Assembly: GCA_036506155.1 (NCBI GenBank)
Contig: DASXSF010000121.1
Location: 1-64,000 of the forward strand
Length of the DNA stretch: 64,000 bases
Source: DASXRA01 sp036506155
GTDB taxonomy: Bacteria; Actinomycetota; Actinomycetes; Mycobacteriales; Jatrophihabitantaceae
Direction: 5' to 3'
Shown: one piece after another, positions 60,674 to 64,000 of the stretch
How positions within the stretch are numbered: the first letter of the stretch is position 1
How the letters are laid out: each line of letters opens with the position of its first letter
Notes under the pieces: model-generated
The model's database searches: none
What the model was told of the DNA's origin: nothing
Seen by the model: only the letters and a program-made list of their open reading frames with translations
Made by a program: the position numbers and the translations under genes

Positions 60674-61051
60674 CTACGGTCGCACCGTTGGGGGCAGCAG
60701 GCGGTGCAACAGTTCTTCGACCTGGCCGCGAGTGTACGGCTTCGGAAGCGCTCCTTGGACCCCGTCGGGGTAATCCTGGCGGTCGAGCACAGAGCACACG
60801 ACGACCGGGCAGTTGGCGGTAGCGGCAATACCGCGCAACGCGCGGATCAGGTCCCAACCGGTCATGCCGGGCAGGAGCAGGTCGATGACGAGCAGGTCGA
60901 AGGGCATTTCGGCCGCGATTTGAAGCGCCTCCTCGGCGCTTCGTGCGCGCAGTACGACATGACCCAGGCGTTCGGCGTAGGACGCAAGCAGCGCAGCGCT
61001 ATCGTCGTCGTCCTCGACGAGGAGCACCTGCCGGCCGGGCGCCGTCAGCAT
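60674..61051 (-). CDS. Receiver-domain protein, first gene of the phosphorelay operon
   Basis: A 125-residue receiver-only protein. It begins MLTAPGRQVLLVEDDDDSAA with the acidic pocket. The phosphoacceptor Asp is in PFDLLVIDLLLPGMTGWDLI, and the Lys in QGALPKPYTRGQV. The start at 61051 is selected by the GGGGGCG stretch upstream; the frame opens at 61087. It is more diverged than the second receiver: the switch Thr/Ser is Cys/Ser (VVVCSVLDRQD). It lies 21 bases upstream of the next receiver gene. Together with it, the system has two possible shuttles or sinks for one kinase. Confidence 0.8.
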   Translation of the reverse strand: MLTAPGRQVLLVEDDDDSAALLASYAERLGHVVLRARSAEEALQIAAEMPFDLLVIDLLLPGMTGWDLIRALRGIAATANCPVVVCSVLDRQDYPDGVQGALPKPYTRGQVEELLHRLLPPTVRP

Positions 61052-61106
61052 GGTCGCCCCCGCTCCAGCCGCTTCGCCGATGATCATCCGAAGCGGCGGG
61101 GCGCGG

Positions 61107-61133
61107 CGCCCGGAACCCCCCGATATCCGGGCG
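61107..61133 (-). repeat. Inverted repeat upstream of the receiver operon
   Basis: CGCCCGGA (61107-61114) and TCCGGGCG (61126-61133) form an 8-bp stem with an 11-base loop. It lies 55-80 bases upstream of the first receiver gene's start on the minus strand. It could be an operator or the upstream gene's terminator. The rest of the 61088-61290 gap shows no gene. Confidence 0.35.
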
Positions 61134-61290
61134 ACGCCCCCTCGGCGGTCGGCCGATGCGCGCTATCCATCTACCACCGCCAACCGCTGCGGCTCGAGCC
61201 CTCATGGACGTGAGCCCGGCGTTTAGCGTCGCCTACTACCCGCAAGTAAAGCTGAGGGCAACCTCAAGGAATCCGCAAGAAGCTCGCGAG

Positions 61291-61841
61291 TTAACAGCCC
61301 GGCTGTAGTACTGCCTTGACGTAGGCACCGGTCTGATACAAGTACTGGTATACCCAGGTGAATACGGATATGTCCCGCCGGGCTGCGACGACAAACAACC
61401 GGCCGTCGAGGCAGCGCTGGAAGATCATCCGGGCTCGAGACACGTGATACGTCGACGTGACCACGACGACGGACGTCCGGCGGTGCTGGCGAGCCAGGTC
61501 ACGCACCTGCTCGGCCTCACCCCGCGTGGTGGCCGGATGCGGCTGGAAGCACGTCACGTTGAAGCCCTCTTGAGGCGCGGTGCACAGCGACTTTGCCTGC
61601 CTCTGCCGCTCGGACATCACGGAGATGACGAGGTTGTCGCGACGTGCTGCCCGATCAGGGAGAGCGCCGTGTCCACCCGGCCGTTGTTGTCGGGTGGACC
61701 GAGCACCACGACCGCGTCCGCATGGCGGGGATGGTTGACCGTCGGGTCCGCGATCACGAGGTAGCCGACGACGAGCCACGCGACGAGCAGCACGCCCACG
61801 GCAAGCGCCGCCCACTGCCACCACCGCGACGGCCGCTCCAC
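61291..61841 (-). pseudogene. DUF218/YdcF-like membrane protein, frameshifted
   Basis: The N-terminal portion (61841 to about 61640) has a signal-anchor (WWQWAALAVGVLLVAWLVVG) and the DUF218 motif ADAVVVLGPPDNNGRVDTAL. The second portion, in another frame (about 61650 to 61291), continues NLVISVMSERQRQ, then PATTRGEAEQVRDLARQ and SVVVVTSTYHVSRARMIFQR, the rest of the domain. The break is near 61629-61647, a one-base shift. DUF218 proteins (SanA/ElyC-like) act in envelope metabolism. Both halves keep normal codon use, so decay is recent or a sequence error. Confidence 0.7.
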
Positions 61842-61888
61842 CCGTATCGCCGTAGCTTAAACTCGCGGGCCCGCGCGCCCATGAGGCA

Positions 61889-61910
61889 GAATTATCCATG
61901 TGGTGAATTA
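61889..61910 (+). promoter_or_regulatory. Repeat GAATTA in the TetR promoter region
   Basis: GAATTA occurs at 61889-61894 and 61905-61910, 16 bases apart, in an AT-rich patch of an otherwise GC-rich intergenic region between the DUF218 and TetR starts. It is a candidate binding site for the TetR protein or part of a promoter. Confidence 0.35.
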
Positions 61911-61929
61911 CGGCGTCGGAAGGCTCTAG

Positions 61930-62505
61930 ATGGCCACTCGTGGACGACGGCCGGGTCTCAGCAGCACGCGCCAGGAGATCCTCGCCGCGGCGCGCCTGCT
62001 TTTCGCGCAACGCGGCTATCAGGCAACTACGATGCGCGCCATCGCCGCCGAGGCTGGCGTCAACGCGGCGCTGCTCCACCACTACTACGGCAGCAAGGAG
62101 CAACTGCTCGTCGCCGCCATGAATCTGCCGCTGAATCCGCCGGAGCGGATCCGCGAGCTACGTGACGCCGGCCCGCGTGAGCAGCTCGGAGAGCGCATCG
62201 TGCGGTTCTTCGTGCAGGCATGGCGGGATCCCGAGACGGGCCCGCCGCTGCAGGCGCTACTGCGGGCGGCGGCGTCGAGCGACGCCGGGGCAGCCACCAT
62301 GCGGCAGTTCGTCGAGAACGTGATGTTTCCTCGGTTGTCGTCGCTGCTCGGGGTACCGCAGCTGCGGCTGTCCGGGGCGTTCGCGCAGCTGATCGGGTAC
62401 GCCCTCGGCGCGACGGTGATCGGGGTCGAGCCACTGGCGTCGGCGAGTGAGGACGAGCTCGTTGCGCTCCTGGCCCCGTCGGTACAGCGCTACCTGGACC
62501 GGTGA
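61930..62505 (+). CDS. TetR-family transcriptional regulator
   Basis: A 191-residue regulator. The helix-turn-helix (residues about 10-58) is TRQEILAAARLLFAQRGYQA, then TMRAIAAEAGVNAALLHHYY with GSKEQLL. The C-terminal domain is of the TetR_C type and has ALLRAAASSDAGAATMRQFV. The ATG at 61930 is preceded by GGAAGG. It is divergent from the DUF218 gene and probably controls it or itself. The ligand is unknown. It is complete, in contrast to the TetR remnant at 22776-23165. Confidence 0.88.
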   Translation: MATRGRRPGLSSTRQEILAAARLLFAQRGYQATTMRAIAAEAGVNAALLHHYYGSKEQLLVAAMNLPLNPPERIRELRDAGPREQLGERIVRFFVQAWRDPETGPPLQALLRAAASSDAGAATMRQFVENVMFPRLSSLLGVPQLRLSGAFAQLIGYALGATVIGVEPLASASEDELVALLAPSVQRYLDR

Positions 62506-62557
62506 CATCCTGCCTGGGCGGACCTTCGTGTGAGCGCTCATCACTAGGCTGAATGTC

Positions 62558-63412
62558 ATGCCGGAGCTGCCCGAGGTCGAGGCGCTCGCCGCGTTTCTGC
62601 GCGAGCGCGCCGTCGGGCATGCCGTGGCGCGTACCGACGTGGCTGCGTTCAGTGCGGTCAAGACATTCGATCCGCCGCTGTCCGCTCTGGCCGGCGCCAC
62701 CGTCACCGACGCGTCGCGGCACGGCAAGTTCCTGGATCTGGACGTGGACGGGTTGCACCTCGTCGTGCACCTGGCCCGGGCCGGGTGGCTGCAGTGGCGC
62801 GACTCGCTGCCGCCGGCACCTCCCCGTCCCGGCAAGGGACCGCTGGCACTCCGGCTGCACCTCGATGACGGAGGCGGCTTCGACCTGACCGAGGCCGGCA
62901 CGCAGAAGCGGCTGGCCGTCTACCTGGTACGGGATGTCGCGGACGTGCCGGGCATCGCCCGCCTCGGCCCGGATGCGCTCGCGGTCGACACCGCCGACCT
63001 GGCGGCGATCTTGGCCGCACAGCGGGCGCAGATCAAAGGCGCGCTCACCGACCAGACCGTAATCGCCGGTATCGGCAATGCCTACTCCGACGAAATCCTG
63101 CACGCCGCCCATCTGTCGCCGTTCAAGATCGCTGCCAAGCTCACTCCGGCGGAGGTCGAGCGGCTCTCCGTCGCGATCAAGGACGTGCTCACCGACGCCG
63201 TTGCCCGATCGGTTGGCCAGAAGGCGGCAACACTCAAGGGCGAGAAGCGTTCGGGCCTGAAGGTGCACGCTCGTGCCGGATTGCCCTGCCCGGTGTGCGG
63301 CGACACGATCCGCGAGGTGTCGTTCGCGGACAAGTCGTTCCAGTACTGCCCGACGTGCCAGACCGAAGGCCGGGAGCTGGCCGACCGCCGCTTCTCGAAG
63401 CTGCTCAAGTAG
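62558..63412 (+). CDS. Fpg/Nei-family DNA glycosylase
   Basis: A 284-residue base-excision repair enzyme. The N-terminal catalytic Pro2-Glu3 (MPELPEVEALAAFL), the H2TH motif (IAGIGNAYSDEILHAAHLSP) and the C-terminal zinc finger (CPVCGDTIREVSFADKSFQY, then CPTC) are all present. It removes oxidised bases and cleaves the AP site. The middle is slightly shorter than E. coli Fpg. The ATG at 62558 begins the canonical MPELPEVE. It lies 52 bases after the TetR gene. Whether it prefers 8-oxoG (Fpg) or pyrimidines (Nei) is undecided. Confidence 0.9.
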   Translation: MPELPEVEALAAFLRERAVGHAVARTDVAAFSAVKTFDPPLSALAGATVTDASRHGKFLDLDVDGLHLVVHLARAGWLQWRDSLPPAPPRPGKGPLALRLHLDDGGGFDLTEAGTQKRLAVYLVRDVADVPGIARLGPDALAVDTADLAAILAAQRAQIKGALTDQTVIAGIGNAYSDEILHAAHLSPFKIAAKLTPAEVERLSVAIKDVLTDAVARSVGQKAATLKGEKRSGLKVHARAGLPCPVCGDTIREVSFADKSFQYCPTCQTEGRELADRRFSKLLK

Positions 63413-63458
63413 CGGCCGCCTGCCATCAGGTCTGTAGTACATCCGGCACACTGGAGGT

Positions 63459-63791
63459 ATGCGCCCGTTCGACGTGCCCACCGTCTCGGCCCGCACTGTC
63501 CCCAATGACGCCGTGCTGCTCGACGTCCGTGAGGCCGACGAGTGGGTGGCCGGTCACGTCGAGGGCGCCGTCCACGTCCCGATGAACGAAGTACCCACCG
63601 CGCTTCCGCGGCTCGACCGCGACGACGAGATCGTCGTGGTGTGCAAGGTCGGCAGCCGGTCCGCGCACGTCGCCGCGTGGCTCCGCCAGCAGGGCTTCCG
63701 CGCCAGCAACCTCGACGGTGGCCTCATCGCGTGGGCGAGCGCAGGGCGGCCCTTGGTGAGCGAGAGCGGCGCCCCTCCCCAAGTCGTGTGA
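63459..63791 (+). CDS. Single-domain rhodanese-like sulfurtransferase
   Basis: A 110-residue rhodanese domain with the active-site Cys in the loop VVVCKVGSRSAHVAAWLRQQ and the conserved DVREADEWVAGHVEGAVHVP. It transfers sulfane sulfur between small thiols or proteins. The ATG at 63459 follows GGAGGTATG. Its stop overlaps the next gene start (GTGA), so the two are coupled. The length fits the single-domain class (GlpE-like). Confidence 0.88.
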   Translation: MRPFDVPTVSARTVPNDAVLLDVREADEWVAGHVEGAVHVPMNEVPTALPRLDRDDEIVVVCKVGSRSAHVAAWLRQQGFRASNLDGGLIAWASAGRPLVSESGAPPQVV

Positions 63792-64000
63792 ACACTCGCC
63801 CGCTCGTCGTGGCGCACCGCGGCGCCTCGTTCGACATCGCCGAGCACACCCTGAGCGCCTATACCGCCGCGATCGAATCAGGGGCCGATGCCCTGGAGTG
63901 CGACGTGCGGCTCACCCGCGACGGGCACCTCGTGTGCGTGCACGACCGTCGAGTCGACCGCACGTCGGACGGCCGGGGATTGGTGAGCGAGCTCGACCTC
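63788..64000 (+). CDS. Glycerophosphodiester phosphodiesterase, N-terminal part (cut by window end)
   Basis: The first 71 codons are visible. They hold the catalytic His/Arg (VVAHRGASFDIAEHTLSAYT), the metal Glu and Asp (ALECDVRLTRDGHLVCVHD) and the second His of the GDPD family. It hydrolyses glycerophosphodiesters to glycerol 3-phosphate and an alcohol. The GTG at 63788 overlaps the rhodanese TGA. The rest of the gene lies beyond the window. Confidence 0.85.
   Translation, partial: MNTRPLVVAHRGASFDIAEHTLSAYTAAIESGADALECDVRLTRDGHLVCVHDRRVDRTSDGRGLVSELDL

Overview
The window is a high-GC chromosomal segment of an actinomycete. This follows from the gene families present: ANTAR and DevS/DevR regulators, Acg-type nitroreductases, an MptB-like polyprenol-phosphomannose mannosyltransferase, DUF222/HNH proteins, ECF41/ECF42 sigma factors, AldO and CtpE-like ATPase. 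GTG starts are frequent and there are short GTGA/ATGA overlaps. I see no rRNA, tRNA, CRISPR array, phage or insertion sequence. The genus cannot be fixed from the sequence alone.

Region 1 (1-12.1 kb) is a dormancy/hypoxia island resembling the mycobacterial DosR regulon. It holds a DevS-like GAF-GAF histidine kinase that keeps the haem-ligand histidine, a DevR-like regulator overlapping it, two universal stress proteins, two Acg nitroreductases, a PPOX-family protein, a CBS-BON protein, a degenerate acetate-kinase-like protein and an ANTAR protein. Four DosR-like boxes (GGGmC-N4-GTCCC) lie before these genes. A TAP-like hydrolase (cut by the window edge) and an ArsR-type regulator precede it.

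Region 2 (12.1-21.2 kb) is a selenium/formate module: selA and selB, divergent beta/gamma subunits of formate dehydrogenase, and an alpha subunit whose in-frame TGA at 18512 is a selenocysteine codon followed by a strong bacterial SECIS-type hairpin. selC and selD are not in the window.

Region 3 (21.2-33.9 kb) is mixed. It has a frameshifted DUF222/HNH gene, a TetR remnant, an MptB-like mannosyltransferase, a ZIP metal transporter behind an IdeR/DtxR-like palindrome with a phosphoesterase lipoprotein, an ECF42-DGPF pair, a pentapeptide-DinB fusion, a secreted low-complexity protein, a STAS protein, ECF41, an ABC exporter and a TauE-type permease.

Region 4 (33.9-41.4 kb) is a polyol utilisation locus. 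A SorC-family regulator, a kinase-like protein and an alditol oxidase run one way; a sugar-alcohol ABC importer (no ATPase gene) and a polyol dehydrogenase run the other. Two near-identical palindromic operators lie between them.

Region 5 (41.4-55.4 kb) is lipid and ester metabolism: SixA, a diacylglycerol-kinase-like enzyme, an alkyl-DHAP-synthase-like oxidase, GlpD, an acyl-CoA synthetase broken by one nonsense codon, a LysR-HSL hydrolase fusion, a degenerate mini-HSL protein, a DHA2 exporter, a monoglyceride lipase, a CE7 esterase and an alcohol dehydrogenase.

Region 6 (55.4-64 kb) has a CtpE-like P-type ATPase, a four-gene phosphorelay operon (two lone receivers, a PAS kinase, an OmpR regulator), a frameshifted DUF218 gene, a TetR regulator, an Fpg/Nei glycosylase, a rhodanese and the start of a GDPD gene. 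Several genes carry single-base lesions (near 21.73, 47.78 and 61.64 kb, possibly 10.0 kb), which may be real decay or sequence error.
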